From JAHEKD01 sp965204695 (GTDB lineage Bacteria > Pseudomonadota > Gammaproteobacteria > Arenicellales > JAHEKD01), in assembly GCA_965204695.1 (NCBI GenBank), contig OZ242007.1, positions 3,782,001 to 3,846,000 on the forward strand: 64,000 nt of DNA. Reading direction: 5' to 3'. Of this stretch, positions 44,597 to 54,319 are shown piece after piece. Each line of letters starts with the position of its first letter. Position 1 is the stretch's first letter. Under the pieces are notes generated by a model. That model saw only the letters and a list, made by a program, of their open reading frames with translations, had not been told where the DNA came from and made no database searches. The position numbers were made by a program, and so were the translations under genes.

Positions 44597-45299
44597 AATT
44601 CTCGTAAAGAAGCTTTGAATAGTGATTCATGTCAGCAAGGTTTTTTGCTGTTTGGTTTTTGAAATCCTCCAAGGCATTGGCGCCTAGAGTGTTTTCAAGT
44701 GCTGATTTATATTCTGGAACACAACCCCATTGGTCAACCGTGTCATCTTTAACTTCAATATGAAATTGAATGCCATAGGCGTGATTTTCATACTTGAAAA
44801 TTTGATACCTGGTTGTCTCGGAAGAGCCTATCAATGTTACTGAATCGTTATTTTCAAGATTCTGGACTTCCCAAGAGTGCCATTGCAAGGCTTTAATTTT
44901 ATCTGGGAAATCCGAAAACACCCTGTCATCAGTTTTACTTTCAAGTAACTGTACATCTAGTACACCAATTTCAGGCGGCGAAGATTTTACAACCTGACCA
45001 CCAACTACTTCTCCTAATAATTGGGCGCCTAGACAAAACCCCAAGAAGGGTTTTTCTGCTACAACTACAAATTCTTTGATTTTTTGTTTTTCAACTTTAA
45101 GCCACGGGTATTGATCTTCCATCCAGGTGTCCATGGGGCCGCCCATACAAAACATGGCATCATAGTCTAGAAAATCATCAGGAATAAGCTCACCCTGATC
45201 CAGTTCCACAGTAGTGATCTCACATTGATCGGCCAACATCAAATCCTTAATATAACCAGGATCTTCAATTTCAATATGCTGTAGGACTAATATTTTCAT
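44565..45299 (-). CDS. Class-I glutamine amidotransferase-like protein
   Basis: This 244-residue protein is a stand-alone GATase class-I domain with catalytic C89 in GFCLGAQLLGE, and the His/Glu pair in YGIQFHIEV. CMGGPMDTW and the QWHSW segment are also conserved. Related stand-alone proteins include GMP-synthase-like and gamma-glutamyl-hydrolase enzymes; the substrate is unknown. It overlaps AlkB at its 3' end and is divergent from miaB. Confidence 0.88.
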   Translation of the reverse strand: MKILVLQHIEIEDPGYIKDLMLADQCEITTVELDQGELIPDDFLDYDAMFCMGGPMDTWMEDQYPWLKVEKQKIKEFVVVAEKPFLGFCLGAQLLGEVVGGQVVKSSPPEIGVLDVQLLESKTDDRVFSDFPDKIKALQWHSWEVQNLENNDSVTLIGSSETTRYQIFKYENHAYGIQFHIEVKDDTVDQWGCVPEYKSALENTLGANALEDFKNQTAKNLADMNHYSKLLYENFKQLVQNNAV

Positions 45300-45468
45300 G
45301 AGTTTGAGGTAAAACGAAATCTCAATTATGACATAGATATGATTCCATTGAGAGCCAGTAATGTTTTAACTATTGGAGTAGTTAATCAAGGCTGTTGATA
45401 CTATGAAAATCAAGGGATTAGCGCTATAATCGCCTGCCATTTTTCTCATCCTATCGTCTTTACTAGGA

Positions 45469-46839
45469 ATGTCTAAAAAACTATTTATCAAAACCTTTGG
45501 TTGCCAGATGAACGAATACGATTCTGATCGTATGCAGGATTTGTTGGGTGTTTCACATGGTTTTGAAAAAACGGCTGTAGCTGAAGATGCGGATTTGTTG
45601 TTGTTAAACACTTGTTCGGTGCGTGAAAAAGCACAAGAAAAAGTATTCTCACAGTTAGGTCGCTGGAAAAACTGGAAAGATGAGAATCCGGACTTAGTCA
45701 TTGGTGTGGGAGGTTGTGTCGCTAGCCAAGAAGGCGATTTAATCATGAAACGTGCTCCGTATGTCGATTTGGTATTCGGTCCACAAACTTATCATCGTTT
45801 GCCCCAAATGTATGATTCTGTGCTCAAAGACAAACAGGCAAAAGTCGATATTACTTTTCCTGAGATCGAGAAATTTGACAAGCTCCCACCGCCACGAGTC
45901 GATGGTGTTAAAGCCTATGTTTCAATCATGGAAGGCTGTAGTAAGTATTGTACCTTCTGTGTAGTACCTTACACGCGTGGAGAAGAATTCTCGCGCCCGT
46001 TTGATGATGTAATTACTGAAATCTACGAGCTGGCTGAGCAAGGTGTTCGTGAGGTCACATTCCTTGGTCAAAATGTTAATGCTTATCGTGGCAAAACTCA
46101 TGATGGTGAACAAATTGATTTCGCTGCTTTACTTTATTTTGTAGCTGAAATCGATGGTATTGATCGAATCCGTTATACAACTTCACATCCAGTGGAATTC
46201 AGTAATGACTTAATTCGGGCTTACAAAGACTTACCCAAGCTGGTTAATCATCTGCACTTGCCAGTTCAAAGTGGGTCAGATCGAATTCTTAAATTAATGA
46301 AGCGAAATTACACTGCAGAACAATATATCGAAATTATTGGTAAGCTGCGGCGCTACCGACCGGACATTAGCATGTCGTCCGATTTTATTATTGGTTTCCC
46401 AGGGGAAACCAGTGAAGACTTTCAAGCCACCATGGATTTGATTGAAACTATAGGGTATGACCATTCATTCAGCTTTATTTATAGCCCGCGTCCAGGCACC
46501 CCGGCGGCAAGTTTGCCTGATGATGTGCCAATGGTAGTCAAGCAGAGACGCTTATATGCCTTACAACAACGTATTCTAGAAATGGCGGGTGAAATCAGCC
46601 AGAATATGGTTGGTACTATCCAATCAGTACTGGTCGATGGTGTCTCGAAGAAAGATCCCGATCAAGTCTGTGGCCGCACCGAAAACAATCGGGTGGTTAA
46701 TTTTGATGGTGATAAAAAATTGATCGGTCAGTTTGCTAATGTGACAATAACCGAAGCTTTGCCAAATTCTTTGCGTGGGTACATTGTCCAGTCATCTGAT
46801 GACAAAAATTTAAAATTCGAGCTTGCAGCGGGTGCCTGA
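45469..46839 (+). CDS. miaB: tRNA-2-methylthio-N6-dimethylallyladenosine synthase
   Basis: The 456-residue radical-SAM methylthiotransferase has the N-terminal UPF0004 domain with its cluster cysteines (TFGCQMNEYDSDRM, NTCSVREKA, GGCVASQEG), the radical-SAM CxxxCxxC motif in GCSKYCTFCVVP, and a C-terminal TRAM domain. MiaB adds a methylthio group to i6A37 of tRNAs. It begins the standard miaB-phoH-ybeY-corC-lnt cluster. Confidence 0.97.
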   Translation: MSKKLFIKTFGCQMNEYDSDRMQDLLGVSHGFEKTAVAEDADLLLLNTCSVREKAQEKVFSQLGRWKNWKDENPDLVIGVGGCVASQEGDLIMKRAPYVDLVFGPQTYHRLPQMYDSVLKDKQAKVDITFPEIEKFDKLPPPRVDGVKAYVSIMEGCSKYCTFCVVPYTRGEEFSRPFDDVITEIYELAEQGVREVTFLGQNVNAYRGKTHDGEQIDFAALLYFVAEIDGIDRIRYTTSHPVEFSNDLIRAYKDLPKLVNHLHLPVQSGSDRILKLMKRNYTAEQYIEIIGKLRRYRPDISMSSDFIIGFPGETSEDFQATMDLIETIGYDHSFSFIYSPRPGTPAASLPDDVPMVVKQRRLYALQQRILEMAGEISQNMVGTIQSVLVDGVSKKDPDQVCGRTENNRVVNFDGDKKLIGQFANVTITEALPNSLRGYIVQSSDDKNLKFELAAGA

Positions 46840-46882
46840 TCTGCCGCATAATTATCTTTATGTACCATAAATCTAGAATAAG

Positions 46883-47860
46883 TTGAGTCAACAGACCTCG
46901 ACAACCTTTGCCCTAAATCCAGCAGATAACTCACGCCTAGCCGCACTTTGCGGAGAGCTGAATTCTAATATCAAACAGATTGAAGGGCATCTTGATGTAA
47001 AAATTGTGTCCAAAGGCAATTTGTTTAGTATCAATGGTAATCAAAATAAAGCCGATAAGGCCAAGGATGTATTACAAACCTTGTATTCCAAAATCGGTGA
47101 TCAAAAGATTATCACTGCTGAACAAGTGCATATGACCCTAACCGACGTTAGTTCTTCTATTGAAGAAGATAAAAAAGAAAACGCCAGATTAGTCATCACA
47201 ACACCGAGAGCAAAAATTCAGGGTCAAAACCCTAGTCAGCGTTATTACTTACGCCAGATATTAACCCAGGACATTAATTTTGGTATTGGTCCGGCTGGGA
47301 CAGGAAAAACATTTCTAGCTGTAGCCTGTGCGGCCCAAGCTTTAAATCAAGACGAAGTAAAGCGGATAGTTTTAGTCAGGCCAGCAGTTGAGGCCGGTGA
47401 ACGCCTGGGTTTTTTACCAGGTGATATTGGACAGAAGGTCGATCCGTATTTGCGTCCGTTATATGATGCACTTTATGAAATGTTTGGTTTTGAAAAAGTC
47501 TCGCGCTTAATGGAAAGAAACATAATTGAGCTGGCGCCTTTGGCCTATATGCGTGGCCGTACATTAAACGATTCATTTGTAATCCTGGATGAAGGGCAAA
47601 ATACTACTATAGAACAAATGAAAATGCTGCTGACGCGGATTGGTTTCGGCTCTAAAGCAGTGATAACAGGTGATGTTACCCAAATTGATTTGCCTAAGAA
47701 TGTCGAATCTGGTCTTAAGCACGCGAGTCGAGTTTTAAAGGATATTGAAGGCATCAGCTTTACATACTTCAAACCCGAGGATGTGGTTCGCCATCCGCTG
47801 GTACAACGCATTGTGACTGCTTATGAATCACACTCCAAACCGAATATAGCTGATGAGTGA
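46883..47860 (+). CDS. ybeZ: PhoH-like ATPase (YbeZ)
   Basis: The 325-residue protein is the PhoH-family P-loop ATPase with an N-terminal KH-like region and Walker A GPAGTGKTFLA; FVILDEGQNTT is the Walker B region. YbeZ works with YbeY in rRNA and small-RNA metabolism in several bacteria. The start is a TTG at 46883, 43 bases after miaB; no better ATG precedes the conserved N-terminal region. It overlaps ybeY by 8 bases. Confidence 0.94.
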   Translation: MSQQTSTTFALNPADNSRLAALCGELNSNIKQIEGHLDVKIVSKGNLFSINGNQNKADKAKDVLQTLYSKIGDQKIITAEQVHMTLTDVSSSIEEDKKENARLVITTPRAKIQGQNPSQRYYLRQILTQDINFGIGPAGTGKTFLAVACAAQALNQDEVKRIVLVRPAVEAGERLGFLPGDIGQKVDPYLRPLYDALYEMFGFEKVSRLMERNIIELAPLAYMRGRTLNDSFVILDEGQNTTIEQMKMLLTRIGFGSKAVITGDVTQIDLPKNVESGLKHASRVLKDIEGISFTYFKPEDVVRHPLVQRIVTAYESHSKPNIADE

Positions 47861-48314
47861 TAATATTACCGTGACCATCGAATCAGAAGAAGACGACGTT
47901 CCCGAATCGAGCTTTATGCGTTCTGTAGTTGATCATGCATGTCGAGCACTTGGTCAAAATACTGTGGAAGTAAATGTGCAGATTGTCGATGCACAAACTA
48001 TTCAATCATTAAATAAACAATATCGGGACAAAGATAAATGCACAAATGTGCTGTCTTTCCCAAGTGATTTGCCGGAATGGGTAAACAGTAACTTTATCGG
48101 TGATATTGTTTTGTGCCCGTTTGTCATTCAAAAAGAAGCGCAAGAATTTGGCAAATCAGTAAAAAGCCAGTGGGCTCACATGCTGATTCATGGCACCTTG
48201 CATCTGTTAGGTATGAGTCACGATGAAGAGCAACAACAAATCGAAATGGAAACCATGGAACAAAAAATCATGAATGAATTGGGATATGAAGATCCCTATC
48301 AGGTAGCAATATGA
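47853..48314 (+). CDS. ybeY: Endoribonuclease YbeY (16S rRNA 3'-end maturation)
   Basis: The 153-residue protein carries the metal-binding HGTLHLLGMSHDEE motif that defines YbeY, a zinc-dependent RNase involved in 16S rRNA maturation and ribosome quality control. NVLSFPSD and GDIVLCP are the other conserved landmarks. Its stop overlaps the corC start by 4 bases. Confidence 0.97.
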   Translation: MSDNITVTIESEEDDVPESSFMRSVVDHACRALGQNTVEVNVQIVDAQTIQSLNKQYRDKDKCTNVLSFPSDLPEWVNSNFIGDIVLCPFVIQKEAQEFGKSVKSQWAHMLIHGTLHLLGMSHDEEQQQIEMETMEQKIMNELGYEDPYQVAI

Positions 48315-49147
48315 TGAATACAACAACCGAGTCGGAATCTAAATCCTCTTTATGGGATAAAGTCCAGTCAGTATTTCAGCGTGAGCCCGAAACTAGGGAA
48401 GAATTACTGGACGTCATCAAGGAGGCTAAGTCCAAGGCCCTGATTGATCAAGAATCAATGGATACCATTGAGCGTGTCTTTCAAGTGTCTGAACTGCGGG
48501 TACGCGATGTAATGATCCCTCGGGCACAAATGGTCGTGGTTAACAAAGACGATGATCCGGAAGACTTTTTGCCGGTGTTGATTGAATCTTCGCATTCACG
48601 TTTTCCGGTAATTGATGATGGTGATCGCGATAAAGTGGTCGGTATTTTGTTAGCCAAAGATTTACTCAAATACTTTCATAATGATGAGGAGGAATTTCAC
48701 ATCAAAGATGTTTTACGACCAGCAATTTACATCCCGGATAGTAAACGTTTAAATGTTTTATTGACTGAATTCCAAGAAAATCGCAACCATATGGCGATTG
48801 TGGTGGATGAATATGGTGGTGTCGATGGCTTGGTTACGATTGAAGATGTGATTGAACAGATCGTCGGTGATATTGAAGACGAGCATGACATTGATGAAGA
48901 AGAAAACATGGTTAAATGCCATGATGAACATGAATATATTATTAAGGCTCGATTACCAATTGAAGATTTTAACGAGCGTTTTGAAACTGATTTTAGCGAT
49001 CAGGATTACGACACAATTGGTGGGTTAATTATTGCACAAGCGGGCCACATGCCGAAAAGGGGTGAGCTAATTAGTTTGGAATCTCTGCAGTTTGAAATTC
49101 TCAATGCCGACAGTCGCAGGGTCCACTTAGTTAAGCTGCGAAAATAA
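48311..49147 (+). CDS. corC: CorC/HlyC-family CBS-domain protein
   Basis: This 278-residue soluble protein has two CBS domains (about 70-190) and a C-terminal CorC_HlyC domain (about 205-278, GGLIIAQAGHMPKRGE). The VRDVMIPRAQMVVV start and the AIVVDEYGGVDGLVTIEDVIE segment are family signatures. It lacks the N-terminal DUF21 membrane domain, as in E. coli CorC, and is linked to Co/Mg efflux. It lies between ybeY (overlap) and lnt (11 bases). Confidence 0.95.
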   Translation: MMNTTTESESKSSLWDKVQSVFQREPETREELLDVIKEAKSKALIDQESMDTIERVFQVSELRVRDVMIPRAQMVVVNKDDDPEDFLPVLIESSHSRFPVIDDGDRDKVVGILLAKDLLKYFHNDEEEFHIKDVLRPAIYIPDSKRLNVLLTEFQENRNHMAIVVDEYGGVDGLVTIEDVIEQIVGDIEDEHDIDEEENMVKCHDEHEYIIKARLPIEDFNERFETDFSDQDYDTIGGLIIAQAGHMPKRGELISLESLQFEILNADSRRVHLVKLRK

Positions 49148-49158
49148 CACTGAACACA

Positions 49159-50667
49159 ATGGGAATTGGCAAAGCAATAGAGCTTTGGCTAGCTTTGTTA
49201 GCAGGCATTGTTTTTGTATTAGCGTTCGCGCCATTCAAAGTTTTTCCTCTAGCGTTCATCACACTGGGATTGTTGTTTTGGTTATGGCTTAATTGTCAAA
49301 CCCCAAAGCGTGCCTTTGTTCTGGGTTGGTTGTTTGGCTTTGGGCAGTTTGGAGCAGGTGTGTCCTGGATGTATGTCAGCCTTAACACCTTTGGCAATAT
49401 GGCTCCGTTGCTAGCCGGATTGGCAGTATTGCTTTTAGTCATCGCACTAGCATTGTTTCCAGCAATAGTTGGTTATTCACAGGCATTGTTCAGTTACCAA
49501 CCAATCGCAATCAGGTTATTTTTCGTTATCACTCCTATCTGGATATTAGCTGAGTGGGTACGTGAATGGATATTTACAGGTTTACCATGGTTGTCGGTAG
49601 GTTACAGTCAAACGGATAATCCACTAGCAGGGTGGGCACCATTTGGGGGCATTTATTTGGTTAGCATGTTCGTTTTATTAATTACTTGTGCGCTAATATT
49701 GTTATTCAATAAGAAAATTATTTCGGCGATTTTATGCCTGATTTTGGTTTTTTCAGGTGCTTATTTTGTGGATCGACAACAATGGACCGAACGGACTGAT
49801 CAATCTTTATCCGTGAAACTCCTGCAAGGAAACGTCAGTATTTGGGATAAATGGAATACTGCCAAAACCGATGAAATTCTGAACAAATATATTTCTATGA
49901 GCCAACAAGGCTCAGGTGCGGATTTGGTCATTTGGCCGGAAGCTGCTGCGCCTTTGTTGTTGTCACAGTTGCCTGAAAATTTTTGGCAACGTGTTAGTCA
50001 AACTAATAACTCTCAGACAATGCTAGGGATAGTAGAGCAAGATATAGCAACTGGAAAGCTTTATAACTCGGTTGCCGCTAGCCAACTAAATGTTGAGATA
50101 AATCAAGAAATAGCCTTATATAGAAAAATTCATTTGGTGCCGTTCGGAGAATTTTTACCACTGAAATTTTTGCTTGAGTGGTTGTTGAATTATTTACATA
50201 TTCCTATGTCCGATTTCAGTGCATATAAACAACAGCAAGCGCCAATCGATATAAACGGTATCAAAGTGGGTGTTTCAATTTGTTATGAAGATGCTTTTCC
50301 TAATGTTATCAGAAGCAGCCTGCCTGAGGCTAATATATTAGTAAATGTTAGTGAAGATGCCTGGTTTGGGAATTCATTGGCTCCCCATCAACGGCTGCAG
50401 ATGGCGCAAATGCGCGCTAGAGAGAATGGTCGCTCATTAGTCCGAGTTTCTAATAATGGTTTGTCAGCTATTATTGATCACCAAGGTGAAGTATTAAACT
50501 TGGCGCCTCAATTCGAAACCATCGTTTTAGAAGGCGAAGCCAAGGCACGAATCGGTGCTACACCGTTTTCTTTGTGGGGACACAAATTGGTTTTGAGCAT
50601 TGTTTTTGCATTATTTGCGGTGGCATTGATAATAAGCCTGCTGCCTGTTAGGAAGAATTATTCATAA
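49159..50667 (+). CDS. lnt: Apolipoprotein N-acyltransferase
   Basis: The 502-residue protein has about six N-terminal membrane segments (residues 1-200), then a nitrilase-like periplasmic domain with the catalytic triad: E in DLVIWPEAAAP, K in YRKIHLVPFGEF and C in VSICYEDAFP, and a last membrane helix. It N-acylates the diacylglyceryl-Cys of lipoproteins. It ends the miaB cluster; a 220-bp repeat-like element follows. Confidence 0.97.
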   Translation: MGIGKAIELWLALLAGIVFVLAFAPFKVFPLAFITLGLLFWLWLNCQTPKRAFVLGWLFGFGQFGAGVSWMYVSLNTFGNMAPLLAGLAVLLLVIALALFPAIVGYSQALFSYQPIAIRLFFVITPIWILAEWVREWIFTGLPWLSVGYSQTDNPLAGWAPFGGIYLVSMFVLLITCALILLFNKKIISAILCLILVFSGAYFVDRQQWTERTDQSLSVKLLQGNVSIWDKWNTAKTDEILNKYISMSQQGSGADLVIWPEAAAPLLLSQLPENFWQRVSQTNNSQTMLGIVEQDIATGKLYNSVAASQLNVEINQEIALYRKIHLVPFGEFLPLKFLLEWLLNYLHIPMSDFSAYKQQQAPIDINGIKVGVSICYEDAFPNVIRSSLPEANILVNVSEDAWFGNSLAPHQRLQMAQMRARENGRSLVRVSNNGLSAIIDHQGEVLNLAPQFETIVLEGEAKARIGATPFSLWGHKLVLSIVFALFAVALIISLLPVRKNYS

Positions 50668-50671
50668 ACCC

Positions 50672-50891
50672 TGTCATCCCGCACCCGTTCGGGCATAAAA
50701 GTTTGCTGAGGGATCACTAGCATTTCTTAGATCCCAGTCTGCGATTCGCGCATAGCAGCAATGAAAAGCCAGGGATAGTGAATCGGTTGTACTTAACATA
50801 CTTTTTGAAAAGAGATAAGGGCTCTTGAACTTACTGAGTCGTTAGAAAAGCCGTTGATTCCTCCACTCGTTATCACTCGGTCGGAATGACA
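50672..50891. repeat. 220-bp element with inverted termini (MITE- or REP-like candidate)
   Basis: The element begins TGTCATCCCGCACCC and ends ...TCGGAATGACA; the reverse complement of the end begins TGTCATTCCGACC, so the terminal 10 bases match at 9 positions. It contains an internal CCCGTTCGGG hairpin. No ORF is present. Ends of this kind occur in dispersed, often palindromic repeats in proteobacteria. It could be a dispersed element; copy number needs a genome search. Confidence 0.5.
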
Positions 50892-50965
50892 ATTTAGAGT
50901 GTGCAAAACATTATTGAGATGTCGGTTCGTGCAAACTATAATCAACCTCGTAGTCAATCTACATA

Positions 50966-51112
<147 letters not shown>

Positions 51113-51191
51113 CATGGTACTCATGTTCATGAGTATATCTGTTGTGTGTCGCCCTGAATTTGTTGTAACGAAATCAAACAGGGAATAGACA

Positions 51192-51653
51192 ATGAATTCT
51201 ACCAAGCGAATTGCATTAATAGAGGCTGGTTGGCATCATGACATTGTTAATAAATGTTATGTTGGACTGACTGAGGTATTAAGTCAGAATCATTACGATA
51301 TTAGCTTGATTGATCGATATCAGGTGCCCGGTAGCCTTGAAATTCCATTAACGGCTAAGAGGCTAGCCAAATGTTATAAGGATGGGAAAACTGATAAATA
51401 CTCGATCATTATTGCTACCGGTTTAATCGTTGATGGAGGCATTTATCGACATGACTTTGTCGCCAATACAGTCATTCAAGGCATAATGCAAGTCCAGCTA
51501 GAATATGAAATACCCATTCTTTCTGTGGTGTTAACACCTCATCATTTTCATGAGCACAGCACTCATCAGCAATTCTTTAAGGACCATTTTGTCATTAAGG
51601 GAAAAGAAGCTGGTGCAGCTTGCTTGCGAATGCTAGATCTTAAAATAGCTTAA
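51192..51653 (+). CDS. ribH: 6,7-dimethyl-8-ribityllumazine synthase, RibH2 type
   Basis: The 153-residue protein has RibH landmarks: the W near the N-terminus (EAGWHHDIV), VPGSLEIPLTA, GLIVDGGIYRHDFVA and VLTPHHFHEH with the catalytic-region histidine. The pattern with the YRHD and THQQFF segments resembles the type-II (decameric, Brucella RibH2-like) enzymes and not the main RibH. It makes the riboflavin precursor from the pyrimidine amine and 3,4-dihydroxybutanone phosphate. It is preceded by its own FMN riboswitch and has no other rib gene beside it. It converges with mgtE (4-base overlap). Confidence 0.9.
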   Translation: MNSTKRIALIEAGWHHDIVNKCYVGLTEVLSQNHYDISLIDRYQVPGSLEIPLTAKRLAKCYKDGKTDKYSIIIATGLIVDGGIYRHDFVANTVIQGIMQVQLEYEIPILSVVLTPHHFHEHSTHQQFFKDHFVIKGKEAGAACLRMLDLKIA

Positions 51654-53002
51654 AATAGAAATAGTGCCGCCAGGCCGAGGATGGCAAAAAAACCAACCAC
51701 ATCTGTGATGGTGGTTAGTGCCACACCACTGGCTAATGCCGGGTCGATGCCGATCTTCTCAAAAAATACAGGAATAAATGCCCCAGCCAATGCCGAGGCG
51801 ACAAGATTAATTACCATGGCAATACCCACAATGATGCCTAGCTGATAATCGCCATACCAAAAGTACGCAACTGACCCAGTGACAACGGCCCAAAGTAGAC
51901 CGTTAAGAACACCAACCGATAGTTCCTTGCGTAACACTCGCCAGGCATTATGGGGGCCGATGGTGTCAGTCGCCAGACCACGAATGACCAATGTCATGGT
52001 TTGAGTGCCGGCATTCCCACCCATGCTGGCAACAATTGGCATTAATACGGCAAGCGCAACCATTTTTTCAATAGTGCCTTCAAATTGTCCTATGACCCAG
52101 GAGGCGATTAGAGCAGTAATTAAATTTACACCCAACCAGACAGCTCGATTTCGGGTGGTTTTAATGACCGGTGCAAAAATGTCTGCTTCTTCTTTTAAAC
52201 CTGCCTGTGCGAGTATTTCATGCTCAGCCTGTTCGCGTATTACATCAACCACATCGTCAATTGTCACTCGACCTAATAATTCACCTTCGCTGTTAACGAC
52301 AGGAGCTGAAATCAAATCATAGCGTTCAAAAGCAGCGGCAACATCTTCATCCGAATCCATAACATCGAATTTAACTGGATCTGTGTCGGCGAGTTCTTTT
52401 ACTCGCTTATCTGCATCATTCGTTAATAAATCTGTTGTGAGTAGCGTGCCCGTTAATTGATTATCGCGATTCATTATAAATAGCTTGTCAGTGTAATCTG
52501 GGATCTCACCGAGTAAGCGCAGGTAACGTTGAACAACCGAGATGGGAATATTGGCGCGAATAGTTATAGTATCAACGTTCATTAAGCCGCCTGCTGTATC
52601 TTCAGGGTAGGCTAATATGGCATCTAAATCTTCTTGTGAATGGTCACCTGAAGTAAAGAGAACGTTACGTATAACGTCATCGGGCAGTGTCGGAACCAGA
52701 TCTGCAATATCATCAATATCCAGGGTACTGATGGCATGAGCAATCAGATCTGAGTCACCCTGTTCTACAAGATTCTCGCGGACTCCTTCGTTGACTTCGC
52801 TGAGTACTTCCCCCATCAAGTCCAGAGGAATTTCATCCCAGACTCTTACGCGTTCATCCGGTGGTAAACTTTCAAGTACCACAGCAATATCAGCCGGGTG
52901 CAAATCACTCATTAACGCACGGATATCTGCATCAGTCTCTGAAGCGAGCGCTTCATTAACACGATCAAGGAAACTGTCCAAATCTTCAATCATTTGATGC
53001 AA
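51650..53002 (-). CDS. mgtE: Magnesium transporter MgtE
   Basis: The 450-residue protein has the full MgtE architecture: N domain (about 15-120), two CBS domains (about 125-250, with FIMNRDNQLTG and VNSEGELLGRVTIDDVVD) and a membrane domain with five helices, including VLMPIVASMGGNAGTQTM. Mg-binding acidic residues line the N/CBS regions. MgtE often follows rapZ/npr in gammaproteobacteria, as here with npr missing. Confidence 0.96.
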   Translation of the reverse strand: MHQMIEDLDSFLDRVNEALASETDADIRALMSDLHPADIAVVLESLPPDERVRVWDEIPLDLMGEVLSEVNEGVRENLVEQGDSDLIAHAISTLDIDDIADLVPTLPDDVIRNVLFTSGDHSQEDLDAILAYPEDTAGGLMNVDTITIRANIPISVVQRYLRLLGEIPDYTDKLFIMNRDNQLTGTLLTTDLLTNDADKRVKELADTDPVKFDVMDSDEDVAAAFERYDLISAPVVNSEGELLGRVTIDDVVDVIREQAEHEILAQAGLKEEADIFAPVIKTTRNRAVWLGVNLITALIASWVIGQFEGTIEKMVALAVLMPIVASMGGNAGTQTMTLVIRGLATDTIGPHNAWRVLRKELSVGVLNGLLWAVVTGSVAYFWYGDYQLGIIVGIAMVINLVASALAGAFIPVFFEKIGIDPALASGVALTTITDVVGFFAILGLAALFLF

Positions 53003-53069
53003 AGTGGGGGTTAGCTTGGCACTGAATTATAGTGCAAGCCTTAACGGAAATCTTAAACTTGTAAAGTAA

Positions 53070-53918
53070 TTATGCGTGAGTGAGTTCGCGGTGACGAACT
53101 TGTATTTGTGCCTGCTGTTTAAATTGTTGAGCGAGTTTTTCAGTAATGTAGACGGAGCGATGTCTACCGCCAGTACAGCCTACCGCAACAGTTATGTAAC
53201 TGCGATTTTCCTTGCGGAATTCCGGTAGCCACTTTTCAACCATATAGGCAATATCACTTAGCATATCAGCCACTAGAGAATGAGATTCAAGGAACGCGAT
53301 CACAGCTTGTTCCTGACCGGTGTGGGAGCGAAGTTCTTCATCCCAATGTGGATTAGGTAAACAGCGCACATCAAATACGAAATCGGCATCTCGTGGTAGG
53401 CCATACTTATAGCCAAAAGATTCAAACAATAAAATTGGCTCGGTGGATTTTCCGGCACCAATAAAGTCACGAACCAGCCGGCGTAGTTCATGTGGGGTCT
53501 TGTTACTGGTTTCAAATACTTTATGTGATTGTTCCTTTAGAGGCTCCAGCAATTGACGTTCATTACTAATGGCTTCTAATAAAGAAACTGTGGTGCTACT
53601 TAAAGGATGCTTGCGACGGGTTTCTTTATAACGTTTTAACAACACCTCATCTTCAGCATCAATAAAAATAATCTGGTAATTAAAGTTTCCATCATCGAGT
53701 TTTTTGAGTTGTTCGGGCAATCGGGCAAGAAATTCACGATTCCTGGAGTCTATGCTAACGGCAATATTTTGTGTTTCTGAGTCTTTTGAGCTAGTAATAA
53801 ATTCGCTTAACAACGAGGCAGGAAGATTATCGATACAATAAAAACCATCGTCTTCATAGGCCTGAAGCGCAATGGTTTTACCTGAGCCGGAAAGGCCTGA
53901 AATAATGACAATTCGCAT
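53070..53918 (-). CDS. rapZ: RNase adapter protein RapZ
   Basis: The 282-residue protein has the Walker A loop ISGLSGSGKTIAL at the N-terminus, the Walker B-like region FIDAEDEVLLKRY and the C-terminal signature VGCTGGRHRSVYITE. RapZ is the GlmZ/GlcN6P-sensing adapter for RNase E in enterics; in other gammaproteobacteria the role is less clear. It lies 59 bases downstream of hpf, where ptsN would normally intervene. Confidence 0.96.
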   Translation of the reverse strand: MRIVIISGLSGSGKTIALQAYEDDGFYCIDNLPASLLSEFITSSKDSETQNIAVSIDSRNREFLARLPEQLKKLDDGNFNYQIIFIDAEDEVLLKRYKETRRKHPLSSTTVSLLEAISNERQLLEPLKEQSHKVFETSNKTPHELRRLVRDFIGAGKSTEPILLFESFGYKYGLPRDADFVFDVRCLPNPHWDEELRSHTGQEQAVIAFLESHSLVADMLSDIAYMVEKWLPEFRKENRSYITVAVGCTGGRHRSVYITEKLAQQFKQQAQIQVRHRELTHA

Positions 53919-53977
53919 TGGTGTTAGGTTTTATCGGTTGTCGATATAGACCTTTCCGCAAAGAGTTGGTTCTTTAG

Positions 53978-54304
53978 CTAGCCAAAAGCTTGTGATTTTA
54001 GGCTGGCTTCACCGCGGTGGTGATCTGTTTTTTTCTCTTTATGTTTGAGTACCTGACGGTCTAATTTATTCAGCAACATGTCTATGGCGGCATACATGTC
54101 ATCCGCTTCAGCACTAGCATGAAAGCTGGTGCCTTTAGCCTGTATATTTGATTCGGCTGAGTGTCTATTTTTTTCTACGCTGAGTACGACGTTGGTTGTG
54201 GTGACGTGGTCGAAGTGGTTGTTGATTTTAGTGAATTTGTCTTCAATGTGAGATTTAAGGGGGGGAGTGATATCAATGTTTTGTCCACTTATAATGATTT
54301 GCAT
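53978..54304 (-). CDS. hpf: Ribosome hibernation promoting factor
   Basis: The 108-residue protein matches the short HPF/YfiA family: MQIIISGQNIDITPPLKSHI at the N-terminus, a conserved HASAEADDMYAAIDMLLNKL segment and a basic tail. It binds 70S ribosomes in stationary phase, promoting 100S dimers. It lies 15 bases after rpoN, the usual rpoN-hpf order. Confidence 0.95.
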   Translation of the reverse strand: MQIIISGQNIDITPPLKSHIEDKFTKINNHFDHVTTTNVVLSVEKNRHSAESNIQAKGTSFHASAEADDMYAAIDMLLNKLDRQVLKHKEKKTDHHRGEASLKSQAFG

Positions 54305-54319
54305 AAAATCTCCTATGTG

